Below are positions 20,310 through 33,479 of a stretch of DNA of 64,000 nt, one piece after another. Location: contig NEEC01000028.1 in NCBI GenBank assembly GCA_002189035.1, positions 155,001 to 219,000 of the forward strand, given 5' to 3'. Each line of letters starts with the position of its first letter. The stretch's first letter is position 1. A model generated the notes under the pieces. That model had not been told where the DNA came from. It was given only the letters and a program-made list of their open reading frames with translations, and did no database searches. A program made the translations under genes and the position numbers. This stretch comes from Utricularia gibba (lineage: Eukaryota > Streptophyta > Magnoliopsida > Lamiales > Lentibulariaceae).

Positions 20310-20392
20310 TGGGAGAGGCAGGATTCGAACCTACGTAGAAAAACTTCAACAGATTTACAGTCTGTCGCTTTTGACCACTCGGCCACTCTCCC
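20310..20392 (-). tRNA. trnY-GUA: tRNA-Tyr (GUA)
   Basis: 83-nt cloverleaf with acceptor GGGAGAG pairing CTCTCCC, class II long variable arm, anticodon GTA in CTGTAAATC, and T-loop GGTTCGAATCC. It belongs to the conserved trnC-trnN-trnY-nad2 exon 3 cluster. Confidence 0.95.
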
Positions 20393-20514
20393 CTTCCCCG
20401 GCTATTACCCGCAATGGGTTCTAATTCGTTGAAGGGGGCGGCGCTCTGAACAAAAAAAAGCAACTTGATTATCTTACTTCAACTACTCGCTGAAAGTACT
20501 ACGCTCGTTGTCAC

Positions 20515-20572
20515 ACTACCTTCACACTACCGCATTCCGGCCTCTGGCCAGAATGCAGTAGGGGGGTTAGCT
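20515..20572. repeat. Mosaic repeat (family A), near palindrome
   Basis: CTACCGCATTCCGGCC is followed after four bases by GGCCAGAATGCAGTAG, its reverse complement with two mismatches. Confidence 0.75.
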
Positions 20573-20619
20573 ATCGGGTATGAAGAGGATGGACGGAGTT
20601 CTGAAAAGCGATCCAAAAT

Positions 20620-20691
20620 CTCCCCAAGTAGGATTCGAACCTACGACCAATCGGTTAACAGCCGACCGCTCTACCACTGAGCTACTGAGGA
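20620..20691 (-). tRNA. trnN-GUU: tRNA-Asn (GUU), plastid-like
   Basis: 72-nt cloverleaf with acceptor TCCTCAG/TTGGGGA, D-arm AGCTCAGTGGTAGAGC, anticodon GTT in CTGTTAACC, and T-arm GTAGGTTCGAATCCTAC. The sequence matches the plastid trnN as I remember it. It is a long-established plastid import in angiosperm mitochondria. Confidence 0.95.
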
Positions 20692-21544
20692 ACAACGGAC
20701 TTAGGGAAGCCGACTCTCGTTCTTTGGACCAACCTAATGACAAAAAAAAAGGAGCTATGATATGAACATTGCTTCACATACACCGGGAAAAAAGGTTACG
20801 ATAGCAAGCCCCTCCCCTTTTTTTTCTCAAACAAAGTCAACTTTCTCGCTTCTTAGTCAAGCTTTGAAGCCCCACTGTTGGGATATTTTCAGAAGCGCTG
20901 GTTGCAACACGCTCTATACAAGTAGGGGCTGGTCTCGATCTCGTCTCAAAACAGGAGAAACCGCTACATGGAAATGAAGCGAGTCAAGAAGAACGAGATG
21001 AAACAACGGAGTAGAAAGAGTAACAATTCGAAAGTTTAGAAGCGAGTAACAAATTGGTTGGATTCTTTCTCCCCCATTTCGCATTTTTTTGATTGAAAGA
21101 GAATAAGCGTTATCCCTTGAGTAAAGGGAGGGTTTGTAGCTGTGATTCGGGCGGTTGGTGGCCCCGGGTCCTTGCCGCTGCATGAGTGGTAGCTCAAAAC
21201 TCCTCCGACACGAGTCCTAGCGGTCCGTTTGTTTCCCGGCTTCGCTTGCGCGAGCACTTCAGATTGGTTTCATTCATCCCCAACCCACATGAATGGACTA
21301 TTCAGGGGTCAGTCAAGCGGTTCGGGCTTTAGGTCGGTTCCCGTTCGCCTACCACCCTCACAGTCCATTAGTAGGTAGGGTGGTCAACTTAGAGGCGCCC
21401 GCCTCTTCTTCAGACGTGTTCTCGACAACCTGGCGGTTTTTAGGTCTCCGCTTTTGGGTTGGGGGCGGGAGTGCTTGGTTGCTGGGGTTTCCTTTTCCTA
21501 AACCTATTCGGCAACAGAACAAGCGTCCATCCTCTCTTCTCTTC
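20692..21544. other. Spacer between trnN and trnC, left part
   Basis: No gene recognised. Family B words occur at 20975-21050 (GAAGCGAGTCAAGAAG, GAGATGAAACAACGGAGTAG). The frame at 21293-21625 is unrecognised and ends in a repeat. Confidence 0.45.
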
Positions 21545-21860
21545 ACTTCGCGCTATGGTTTTGCCCTCTCACACTCCCGCATTCCGGCCTCTGGCCTTCA
21601 ATTGGTCCATAGCGCCTTGGTCTAACATTTTGTTATGAACTGGCTGGACAAAGATGAATTGAAAGATGGATGGTTTGAAGAGCTCGACCGTTAGTACGAG
21701 GGACCCATTGAAGGCCGGAGGCACGAAGTACTCTCCCTATCGGTCGCGTTCCTACGGCCGGAATGCGGGAGTGTGACGGGCTCGACCGAGAGGTAGGGAG
21801 AACTCGACCGAAAGGGACCGGCCTACGGTTTCAAGATCTCGACCGGAGTTCGAAAGTGAG
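21545..21860. repeat. Family A mosaics upstream of trnC
   Basis: 21545-21625 is in reverse orientation, starting with GCGCTATGGTTTTGCCC and ending GGCCTTCAATTGGTCC. 21670-21860 is in forward orientation, with GAGCTCGACCGTTAGTACG, CGGTCGCGTTCCTACGGCC, GGAATGCGGGAGTGTGACG and GCCTACGGTTTCAAGATCTC. Confidence 0.8.
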
Positions 21861-21904
21861 ACCTATGCGCTTGAAAGAAGTTCTGTGCAGCTCACCACTC
21901 CTTG

Positions 21905-21975
21905 AGGCCAAGGACGGGGTCGAACCGTCATTCCAGGATTTGCAGTCCGATACATTTCCATTATGTTACCTAGCC
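21905..21975 (-). tRNA. trnC-GCA: tRNA-Cys (GCA)
   Basis: 71-nt cloverleaf with acceptor GGCTAGG/CCTTGGCC, anticodon GCA in ACTGCAAATC, and T-loop GGTTCGACCCC. It is not the plastid type. I cannot tell the native mitochondrial type from the bacterial-like second type by eye. It heads the trnC-trnN-trnY-nad2 cluster. Confidence 0.93.
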
Positions 21976-22716
21976 AAACCCCTCGTGTGCCAAAGTCAAA
22001 CGGTTGTTCTTCCTTCTCTGCTTCCCCTCTACATATGCGGCGGCGGGTTACCTTTTCACTACTCGCTTTAAGTATTCCGCTTCTTCCTCTAAGAATTCCG
22101 AAAGACTTGGCGGTCCAACCAAGAAAAAAAAAGCATGGGAGCCCTTGACCATAAGTAAGCATAGGTTCTCTGATTCTCTTACGATACGATATTTCTAGTT
22201 GGATGAAAAGAGAGCTCCACAACGTGACAGAGGGGCGACCAAGGGGAGCGGAGAACACCACCGACATCGGCTTTATGCCTCTGCATGGACTCTCTATCGG
22301 CTCTCGCATCCTGTCGTGGGAGCGCCCTTTCCTTTCTCCAGAACCAACATACCCGACCTTCACACTACCGCTTCATGACTCCCGCATGAAAACCTACCGC
22401 AAACGCACTCCCGCATTCTTTCCTACCGCATTCCGGCCGGTCCCTAACTAAAGAGCTTCTTCAAACCGTAGGCCTTCAATGGGTCCATCCATCCTGCTGC
22501 TGCCGAAACCTTGCCCCCATTCGAAATGGTGACGGAATCCGGACATCAAAGGGTCTATACATGGGGTGCGGGTTTTGCTACCCTCCAAAAATATAGCTCA
22601 TACACCTTCAGTCGTCGGCAATCGACTGTTAGGATTAGGGCAGTTAGCGCCTTCCGTCGTCAATTTCGGCTAAATGACGATTGGGAAGTGGTTGTCCCAG
22701 ATGGGCATGACCGTCC
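21976..22716. other. Unassigned spacer with family A repeat
   Basis: The repeat lies at 22360-22495 in reverse orientation (CTTCACACTACCGCTTCATG, CGCATGAAAACCTACCGC, TACCGCATTCCGGCCGG). A plus frame at 22511-22789 is unrecognised. Confidence 0.6.
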
Positions 22717-22968
22717 TTATGCTCCCCCTAGAACGACGCAGAAGCTATTCTCCTGGTATCGTCCATCAGGCAAACATAGGAGCATATAGCCCAACTCACG
22801 AGGGTTTTGTCTAAACCATTCACAAACCATGTCAACTGATTTGAAAGATAAGGTTTGAACCTCACCTCGATACTTCCAAAGGTTCATCACCGATGGAAGT
22901 TCCAATAGCTCGTTAATCAGATGAACCAGATTACCCCTCACTCGAAATAAGATTCGACTTTTAGCCAA
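22717..22968 (-). CDS. Unknown open frame (83 codons), motif shared with 12384
   Basis: An unrecognised frame. Residues 51-67 read WFRQNPRELGYMLLCLP, followed by DG and by VVL at 78-80. The frame at 12384-12788 has W-F-x4-R-D-L-G-Y-x3-C-L-P at the same residue numbers. The nucleotide sequences are clearly different, so the likeness is at protein level. Both may derive from a foreign element. Coding status is unproven. Confidence 0.35.
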   Translation of the reverse strand: MAKSRILFRVRGNLVHLINELLELPSVMNLWKYRGEVQTLSFKSVDMVCEWFRQNPRELGYMLLCLPDGRYQENSFCVVLGGA

Positions 22969-23975
22969 TCAGCAAGATAGGACCGGTCCGTTCTGACAAC
23001 TCTAACGTGTTCCAAAAGGCTCCCCGTTGAGCATCACCAAACAAATTCTTAGGTGGGACTTTATCATGTGATGGAGCAGTTGTTCGGGTCAGTGTTCGTG
23101 GGCAGAGTTCGCAAAGAGATTCCGAGTAAAAGGTATCTCTTTGCTTGTCTCTATCAAGAACCTTTTCGGTTCCCCTCACTCATGAATGGACTCTTTCTGT
23201 CCGACCTTTTGGTATGTTAGCAGCCCACTGCTTTTTTTATGCTTTAACTACTCAAAGGGACACGGTAGATCACTCATAGAACGCGGAATCCGGATCGGGG
23301 AGAGAGTCCTTTAAGTCAAAGTAGAATCCAATGGGTCTTGTTAGCGCTCTAACCTCACTCACAAGCAGGAAAGCTCCAAACACCCTCTTCTATCGATCAG
23401 GAACGAGTGAAATGTGTTGGGTTTATTTTCACCTGCAAAATCTTATTCACAGTTCTCTCGTTTCTATACTCGCTCCATTTGATTCCGCTCGTTCCATTCA
23501 TTTTTTTCTTTTTTTGTTTTTCTGTTTAAAGTGTAAGACAACAAGAAAGAAGAGTCAAACTGCTAAAGGAACTCTTAAGAAACACTAGCTAAAAGACTCA
23601 TACCTTCTTCCTTAACTCGTAACTAATACGGTCGAGCTTCATAGGAGGGAGGTGAAGGATAAAAATGGTTTGAACTTCTATACTAAGACGGAGGAGCAAG
23701 ATTGGCTGCGGAGGGCAAACATCGGAGATGTAATTAATAGTAGCATGAAACTCTATCTAGCGAACGTGCTCTCTAAAGGGGGATTTTTGATTAGATATAC
23801 AATGTGTTGTGGTGGAAGAAGAGTTTTGGTTGAATTCCATAAGATGATCGTAATAGAGCAATGACAATAGGCGAACTGTGGATAAAGGAATGGTTTGTGT
23901 GGCTAAAGAAAGGTGAGGATGCTTCAGCAGAGCAGCACAGAATCTGGTATGGATCAGAATAATGGGGGCTGGGTA
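22969..23975. other. Unassigned spacer
   Basis: No gene recognised. Family B words are at 23455-23500 (CTCGTTTCTATACTCGCTCC). The frame at 23652-23864 has no recognised content. Confidence 0.45.
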
Positions 23976-24104
23976 TATGGATTGGTTATGTATGGATGAT
24001 GAGATTCCTTTGATACAGAGCCAAGTCCAATAGACTTATTGGAGGGTCCCATTGGCGTGCATCCAGTAGGAATTGAACCTACGAATTCGCCAATTAGGAG
24101 TTGG
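23976..24104 (-). pseudogene. Plastid-derived fragment with partial trnI-CAU
   Basis: On the minus strand 24058-24104 carries the anticodon-stem-to-3-prime-end part of plastid trnI-CAU (GGCGAATTCGTAGGTTC, then CCTACTGGATGCA). The sequence beyond it resembles the plastid rpl23-trnI spacer as I remember it (CGCCAATGGGACCCTCC, ATAAGTCTATTGGA). The loop reads ACTCCTAAT where ACTCATAAT is expected, and the 5-prime half is missing, so it is a non-functional plastid insert. Confidence 0.75.
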
Positions 24105-25429
24105 GTAAACCGTAAGGTAACCTTTAGGGAAATAAGGTCGTTTTTTCCTGCTCTGAAGAGAGACCTTGAGGGGGAACTGCTGACCTAAGCAACTTGTGGT
24201 CTTATTTAGACCGAACTATTCCCACCTAAACATAAATAGCTTAGAGAGTAGAACAGTGAAATGTTCGCATCCAAGTCGTTATTCCTTAATGAGAAGAGGC
24301 CTAAAGAGAGAGTTCTGTCACGTCTCTATGTCGACCAAGGTTATTTGTCTAATAGAAAGCGTTCTCCCGCAGCTGTTGAAGTTTTTATATCGAAAACCTC
24401 ATATGAATATGTGTGTTTGGTGATTTGTGTCTTGGGTCGTCGATTTCTCGAAGGAGACTTTGAATGTGGGCTTTGGAGGTGCCCATGTTACTAGGGTGTC
24501 TCCCCTGTGCTTCTCTTTTGTAAGATTTCGCATGGACGGCTTGATTCCTTATTCAGATTCCGAACTGGTATGTTGAGGTCGTATCTTTCCTTTTCTTGAG
24601 GCTGTAAGGTCTCTCGAGCCTTTCATTTTTTTATCGAGTTATAAAAGGATACTACCTCTTTCCTGCGTGTAGCATTACCTTAACATCATACCAGGTCTGT
24701 TCTCTTACCTTATAAGTCTAATAAAATCAAAAAAACCTAGTATAGTACCAGAGTAACAGGTTGGCCCTATATCAGTCGTAGATCAGTGAGTGAAATTCGA
24801 TATTGCAAGTGCAAGCAACAATTGACCGTGATCCTATTCTTGTTACCGGCCAAACAAAGTTCACTTTGTTTCAACCAATCGAGATGAAAGCTGTGGACAA
24901 AGCGGCATTCTATAGACAGATCCCCGACAAGTGATAAGACTATGACAAGGCCACCACTGCAACTAGCGGCATAGGCTCACCTACACGGACATATTTTATG
25001 ATTAGCCGCTATTGCCCAAAGCCCTGTCAACCCAGACTTTGTGGGCAGGGAAGCAAAGCTAAGGAAAAGCTCTCTTGCTGATAGTTGAGCTCATTGAAAC
25101 CACTGGAAATGAATCCAAGTGCTGGTGAATTTCACATAGAATACAAATAGATAAGTCATTAAACAAGAACCAGTGGAAAGGGGTTATCTTGTCTATCTCC
25201 TCCCTATTACCCTCATGTTTTTTCTTAAGTATTCCCACCTCTTCTTTGAATGCGAGTCTCCCCGGAGACTATCCAACGATCGTTGATACTGGAAATCGCT
25301 TTTGTGCCCTCTCATGATATGATCTAAACGAGTCGCACATACACCCGAGTACATGTTCCTCAGATGCAAAAAACAAAGAAGGGGGCAAACCACTAGCAAC
25401 TCAGAATAAAGGATGAACTAAAAGAGAAA
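24105..25429. other. Unassigned spacer
   Basis: I see no gene, tRNA or repeat-family word that I can name in this stretch. Confidence 0.45.
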
Positions 25430-25606
25430 GATGCTGGACGAGGTGGTGAAACTCCTTTTCGATATTTAGCAGTACTTTCGTGTAGTGAGACCCGACTCGG
25501 AAGAGGCAAAGGTCACAATGGCGATCATGTACCTCACAGGTGATGCCAAGCAATGGTGGCGCACAAAGTACGCTGAGATGCAAGGGTGGCCAGTGCTCGA
25601 TCGACT
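25430..25606 (+). pseudogene. Ty3/gypsy gag fragment
   Basis: A frame reads YFRVVRPDSEEAKVTMAIMY, then LTGDAKQWWRTKYAEMQ. This is the conserved core of the retrotransposon gag domain (hydrophobic-x-GDA-x2-WW). A stop interrupts the upstream part. It is nuclear-derived debris. Confidence 0.75.
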
Positions 25607-27379
25607 GTGACTTGCCTTGCAACTCTTATTAGTAGTGGATTAGTGGCAGGAACATTGCCTAAAGATTTCCTACCCGTCTTCTTTTTCATTCGATACTGAA
25701 AGTAAGTAAGAGTCTTTGATTTGGTGACCATCCCATCCTTTATCGGAAAAGGAAAAATATGAGCGAGCAGGCTTGTCTCGTATGATCATAGTTCGAATAG
25801 CTCGGCATTAGACCGAAAAACTTCACTCGTTGGTGTGTGCAGTAGAATCGGTGTTCCTAGACAGCTTTCGCGGAGCGGTGTACGCCTATAAGTTTAAGTA
25901 AACGATTCTGCTAACGTTATTGTACTCACTCGAGGAACCACCTGGCACCAGGACGAGTCAGATCTTCCAACCTTCTCTTTTGTATAAGCCTGGAACATCA
26001 CAAATTCTATATTTTCTCTTTTTTCAGAGGGTCCTAGCCAAGTCAAGCATTCCAATTAAATGAATGTGCTTGCGTACTCTTCTATTCATTCCTGCGGGAT
26101 TCATTTCATTTTCTTTTTGTCTGCTAAGAGAATGATTCTTCCTCACTGCTTGCATTCGATGCATGAATCCCATTCTGGGCTATCAGACCCCTTGCTATTG
26201 ATTCTATTGCGCAAAGAAGCCTAGTTGTCCTAAGAGCGGATTCAAAGAAAATTCTCTAGCCAACCTGTAAGCAAGAGATCTTTTATTAGCACCAAGCTCT
26301 CTTCTTCTTATATTAAGTAAGTAGCGGCCGACATATTTATAAAATAAGCGCGGGGTTCAACTTCCAGACACGACTACCAGCATTTGATCGATTCTCCAAC
26401 TTCCGGCACTATCCTCTACGCGGCATATTTTAGTGCAAGCAAGCTGCTATTCCATTGCTGTTCTCTCTTTCCTGTGCTCGCTAACTTTTTCATCCGTGAT
26501 AATTGACTAAACTCTGTCAGGTGCTATCTACGAACACCAAAAGCTTCGGAGACTGTATCCGATTTAGCATTTAGTGGCAAAACCCCCTCTCGGGCGATCT
26601 TCTTATACGGACTTTTTTTCCCGTAAATAATATCTGACTTATCGGCAAAGACCTACTCCAGATAGGTTGAGGAGGCATAAGTCAATGATGATGGCATCGA
26701 ATGCCTCTTTGAAAGGAAAGAAAAAGCTCTTGTCGCTATTATTGAATCAATAGTTAACCTAAACATAGAGTAGGCTGCTTGAAAAAAAGCTCTAAGCCTT
26801 TCTCCCCCGGGCTCACTTTTTTCTTAATTACCTTATTCATGAACCTTTTACCCATAAACTACGGGGTTATGTCCTATCCCCCACGGTTATGCCCGATTTC
26901 AATTGAGGAGAATGATTGGACCTAACCCTTTATACAATACAGGCTTGCTTCTTTTCCTAAAAGCAAGGGCTAGTTTGAAAAACCTAGACTCCCATGGCTC
27001 GCTTGGAAAACGTTCGTACGTTGCTAACCTCTTATTCTCCTCCTACCCTTGAACTCTTCTTGAATCGAGGCAATTTCAGATTGGCTCAGCTAGGGCTGTT
27101 CCTCTCTCCGATGGATGAGCGGAGAATAGCATTCTGATATGATTTCTTAAGAAAACCTCAGTGGGGCGTGCCCCAATCATAACCAAGCGGGCCCAATGAG
27201 AAGAGACCCACCCTCCCACTCTCTCTCATTTATTCAGCGAAAAAAACTACAGAACGGGGGCCCTTCCGTTCCGAGGTAGCGAATCTACTTTTTTATGTTT
27301 TCTGGGGGATCCCTTGCATGACCAAGTCCAAATTGGAACATACTTGTATTGTCAATATGCAGAAAATCGAAATTCATTT
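25607..27379. other. Unassigned spacer
   Basis: 1.8 kb in which I recognise no gene or repeat-family word. It ends at orf241. Confidence 0.45.
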
Positions 27380-28105
27380 TTATTCATTCCTATTCCAATA
27401 TTGAATATTCTTTCGGAGCCTTTTAGCACAACTTGCGGATTTTCCCTGTTCGTTTAAAGCGGAAAGCATCCTTTGGAGATCTTCCAAGGAAGACTCCCGA
27501 TCTTTTTGTCGTCCGTTAAAGAATTTCTCTCGAATTACTTTAGTCAATTCCCATTCATCGTCGGGATAAAGACATTTCATTTTGGCGATGATTTCGTTTT
27601 TTAACGAAAAGTGGTTAATAGCTATATTTTTGAATCCAGCTTGCTGCTCTGCGTTGAACTCGTTTAGTGGCTTTCGAATGGAGTTTTCACTAATTACGTT
27701 TTGAAGTTCTTCCTTAGGAAGTCGATTTTTTAGAGAAACCATTTCGTTCAGCTCAAGTTCAACGTTGAGAAAATGTATGTTTGGAATGAGAATCCGTTGT
27801 TCATAGAGTATGGAGGGAAGTTCATTTAGATTAGGATGTAAGCCCCCCTGCGGCGTTCCTGGTGGGCCTAAGCGAAATTCCAGATCTAATGGTTTGGCAG
27901 CTCCACCTGCTCCTTCATTGAAAAGAAGTATCAGATGAGGATTGGTTGCGCCATTAATCAAATAGGAAAAAGAGAATCCAAAGTAAAGGGGGCCAAAAGT
28001 GAAAAGCTGCAGGGCCTCACACAGCACAGAAAAAAGAAAAAATGGATAGACCCAGAACAAAACGGACAAGAAAACGTCCGAAAAAACCGAGGGGCAAAAA
28101 TACAA
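27380..28105 (-). CDS. orf241, unknown frame downstream of cox1
   Basis: An open frame of 241 codons. The first 60 residues are strongly hydrophobic (VFLSVLFWVYPFFLFSVLC, then LFTFGPLYFGFSFSYL), so one or two membrane helices are likely. A linker AGGAAKPLDLEFRLGPPGTP follows, and then about 140 charged, helical-looking residues rich in E, K and N to the end. I do not recognise the family. It starts about 240 bp after the cox1 stop on the same strand, so it may be co-transcribed with cox1. A hydrophobic N-terminus plus an unknown tail beside a respiratory gene is the usual form of male-sterility frames, but no sterility link can be shown from sequence. Its upstream region carries 36 nt shared with the rpl10 leader. 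Confidence 0.6.
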   Translation of the reverse strand: MYFCPSVFSDVFLSVLFWVYPFFLFSVLCEALQLFTFGPLYFGFSFSYLINGATNPHLILLFNEGAGGAAKPLDLEFRLGPPGTPQGGLHPNLNELPSILYEQRILIPNIHFLNVELELNEMVSLKNRLPKEELQNVISENSIRKPLNEFNAEQQAGFKNIAINHFSLKNEIIAKMKCLYPDDEWELTKVIREKFFNGRQKDRESSLEDLQRMLSALNEQGKSASCAKRLRKNIQYWNRNE

Positions 28106-28160
28106 TAAGTAGATACATAATTTCGAGTGGGATTCTCAAGGCAATGTTCAACGCGCTGAC

Positions 28161-28196
28161 TCCTCCTTTTCTTATCCTTTACAACCATAGCTCTGA
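28161..28196 (-). repeat. Leader segment shared with rpl10 region
   Basis: Reverse complement identical to 3996-4031. On the minus strand it lies upstream of orf241 and would read into it. Confidence 0.75.
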
Positions 28197-28304
28197 ATTC
28201 CATTCATCCTCTTTCTCTATCTACATTGAATATCACCTGTGGACAGCGAACAAAAAGATGCTACACTGAGAAAGCAATCCAATCAGGGTCGAACGAAGTG
28301 GTCT

Positions 28305-28346
28305 AGTTCTGTTAGGTTCTTAGTAGCAATCGGCGACCTTTTCTTC
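28305..28346 (-). repeat. cox1 3-prime flank, copied near orf182
   Basis: 42 nt directly after the cox1 stop match 49405-49446 with two mismatches. There it lies downstream of orf182. Confidence 0.85.
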
Positions 28347-28348
28347 TT

Positions 28349-30941
<2,593 letters not shown>

Positions 30942-31020
30942 TTATTTATTGAAAAAGGGGGAGGGGGCGGCGCTATTTGCCCTTGATTGATGGGACATTT
31001 GGATCCTCTTTCTTTTCCTC

Positions 31021-31139
31021 TCACCCTCCGGAAAGGCGCAAGGATCGGATCTGACTTCGAAGCAATCTCTGGAGTTTTCCCTTATCCGAACGGGTCTTGC
31101 AAGAAAATACAATTTCATATTGAGCTCCAAATATACGCT
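31021..31139 (-). CDS. rps10: Ribosomal protein S10, exon 2
   Basis: Reads (Q)RIFGAQYEIVFSCKTRSDK, then GKLQRLLRSQIRSLRLSGG and stop. The first bases AG complete a CAG Gln codon with the last C of exon 1, giving LKRQRIFGAQ as in other plants. It is the small-subunit protein. With exon 1 it makes 125 residues. Confidence 0.93.
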
Positions 31140-31955
31140 ATTGGGATGGGATGGCTCCTACTAGCCCCCCCTAAGAACCGCACGTGCGAGTTCCCCCGCA
31201 TACGGCTCAAGTGGCGGAGGCCTTTCCTTCGCGTTTGGTAAGCGCTTCGCTGTAGCCAAGCTTCGACCGCGACTGCTCGTCGCTTCTGGCCGCCTTATTC
31301 CGTCACCCGAGATCCAAGTCAGCACCGGCAAAGATCTCTTGATTCCTCGCGGCTTAGAATTGGAATCTTGCCTATCTCACCCCCAGTTTAAGGTAAGCTT
31401 CCAAAGCTCCTTCCTTTAGGGTGAGACTTCGCTTTTTGGATCGTCTTCTGCCCAATGCGGTATCCCCGTTTTTTGGTTCCCATTGGGTTTACCTTGTTCA
31501 CAGGTCGACCCCATGGCAGCAATCAAAGGCGATCTTGTGCTATACTCCGGTGATCTCTTTCCTACCGAGGCACGCAAACTCCCATCGTGTCCCAGATCAC
31601 ATTCCGTGAATGGAAAGGGGAAGCCTACTAAAGAGCACCCCCCTACCGCATTCCGGCCTCTGGCCTTCAATGGGTCCCTCCGGCGATAGTACGAGGAATT
31701 CAATTGGTCCATCCTCTCTACAATCGGTGCGGTTTTACGAAGCGTCTAAGCACAGTTCACTCACGTTGATCAATCAAGAGGTTTGCCGCCACTCCAACAG
31801 GCGCGTCACCATTGCCATACACTTCTTGCATTCTTTCCCACGCTTCATACCTCCTCTTTCTTCTTAAGGTAAAGGGCCTGGCATGGTGGGGTAGGAGCAT
31901 CCAGTCGGCAATATTTTAGCCTTGACCAAGAAGTCTTATGTCCTCCGAGTCGCAC
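31140..31955 (-). other. rps10: rps10 group II intron
   Basis: 816-bp intron starting GTGCGACTCGGAGG (classic GTGCG) and ending ...CCCAAT. Domain V is at about 31165-31208 on the minus strand (GAGCCGTATGCGGGGG, then CGCACGTGCGGTTCTTAG). A family A repeat at 31645-31712 is embedded in it. Confidence 0.92.
31645..31712 (-). repeat. Family A mosaic in rps10 intron
   Basis: Contains CCCTACCGCATTCCGGCC, TCTGGCCTTCAATGGGTCC, CCGGCGATAGTACGAGG and CAATTGGTCCATCC. Confidence 0.85.
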
Positions 31956-32214
31956 GGCGTTTTAACCGAAAGAACTTCTTGCGCAATTCATGCGTTTCTG
32001 TTATCCAAAATTCTCTCTTCATTTTCATTTCAAATTGTTCTCTGGACTTTTTATCAATATGAGGTGATCGTAACACAGTATAGTTGACTCGTGATGAAGG
32101 CAATCCAATCTGCCTTGTGTAAGGCGGAAGCCCCCAAAAAAGGTTTTCCAAAAATGGGTGATTCACATATTGAATTACTATGCCTATCTTTGTGGTAGAT
32201 TCTTGTCGTTTCAT
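31956..32214 (-). CDS. rps10: Ribosomal protein S10, exon 1
   Basis: Reads TTKIGIVIQYVNHPFLENLF, then WGLPPYTRQIGLPSSRVNYT, then LRSPHIDKKSREQFEM and ELRKKFFRLKR, the S10 fold with its conserved HIDKKSREQFE stretch. The start is taken as ATG 32214 (MKRQESTTK). Many plants begin closer to TTKI with an edited ACG, but none is in frame here. The exon ends at C before the GTGCG intron start. Confidence 0.93.
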
Positions 32215-32399
32215 TTCCTTACTTCTTATTTCACATTCTTCAAGACTGGTTCAGAACGCCGCATCATCTCCTTCCGTCATTAGGTTTCTCAATTCGCTTT
32301 TCCTATTCACTAGTACACTGCGCTAACCAACGCCCCTTTACAAGTAAGGGAAAACGCTAGCGCGCTTGCTAGCGTTTGTTATCCCCTACTTGATTTCTA

Positions 32400-32510
32400 G
32401 TTGAGGAACGAAGTGCTCGACCGTGGCGGGACCGGCCGGAATGCGGTAGGGTATGAAGAGGAATGCGGTAGTTATCAGGGCTCGAACGAAGTGAGAGGAG
32501 AGGAAAGGAG
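32400..32510 (+). repeat. Mosaic repeat (family A)
   Basis: Contains GAGGAACGAAGTGCTCGACC, ACCGGCCGGAATGCGG and GGCTCGAACGAAGTGAGAGG. Confidence 0.75.
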
Positions 32511-32706
32511 CCGTGAAGGATCCGAAGGCAACTCAATTGAATCGATCCTGTGGAAAAAGCGCAACGGCTGATGAAAAGCCAGCAACTTGTGTTGAGTAGG
32601 TTGCAAAACGCCTTTTCTTCAGCTTAGGTTGAGTAAGATAGATGCAACACGCCCTATACATGGGGCTGATGTACTCCACTCGTTATCACTAAACGATGAA
32701 GCCTGG

Positions 32707-32778
32707 AGCGGAAGGAGGGACTTGAACCCTCAACCTCAGCCTTGGCAAGGCTATGCTCTACCATTAAGCTATTTCCGC
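32707..32778 (-). tRNA. trnG-GCC: tRNA-Gly (GCC)
   Basis: 72-nt cloverleaf with acceptor GCGGAAA/CTTCCGC-type pairing, D-arm AGCTTAATGGTAGAGC, anticodon GCC in CTTGCCAAGG, and T-arm GAGGGTTCAAGTCCCTC. This is the native mitochondrial type. Confidence 0.94.
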
Positions 32779-33479
32779 CAGCTACGGTAGTGGCGAAGCA
32801 CTACTGAGCAATTCACGTATCACAACATACGGATGACTTCTGTTTTTCCGACGGACCACTGTCTTGACCTCCGATCGAGCTACGAACACGAATAGGTAGG
32901 CGTGTGGGGGGGAGAGGGGCTGCCTTTTCCATCAAGTTACGGCCGCTCTGTGCCGCTATTGGTGCGAGTTGGTTGGAGTCTTGGTCTCGAGTCAAGCTGG
33001 GGCCTCATTTCATTCTCGTAAGGGGAACTCCATGCAATTCACATAGCGCCTGAACAACGCGCGTTGAACATTGCCCATCCACCCTCGCTGCGGCGGCATC
33101 TGTCTTTGTTGTTATTAGTTGTCATTTCCAAAGACGGCACCTCTTATTCTACGAGAATCCAAACCTCCACGAGTCTGCTCGGAACCGGTCGATTCCTAAG
33201 CCACTCGTTCTCCCTCTCGGGAGGCCTTTGCCAGCCACTAGAACAAGTAAGAGTACAATGAATGAACAACAAGAACCGCAGATTTAGACCGGATCCAACA
33301 CGGCCTTTGTGTCTGGCTATGTAGATGTGCATACAACAAGAAGGGACGCGCGTTGTCTAACTACCAAAAAACTACCGCATTCCGGCCTGTCCCGCCACTA
33401 AAGAGCATCTTCAAACCTCCGGCGATAGGGAGAGGTCTTCGAACATCCAGCCTCACGAACTTCTTACAGGGGCTGTACT
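32779..33479. other. Spacer with family A repeat
   Basis: The words AATTCACATAGCGCC and GAACAACGCGCGTTGAAC at 33037-33070 recur near 55528. A family A mosaic lies at 33365-33445 in reverse orientation. No gene recognised. Confidence 0.5.
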
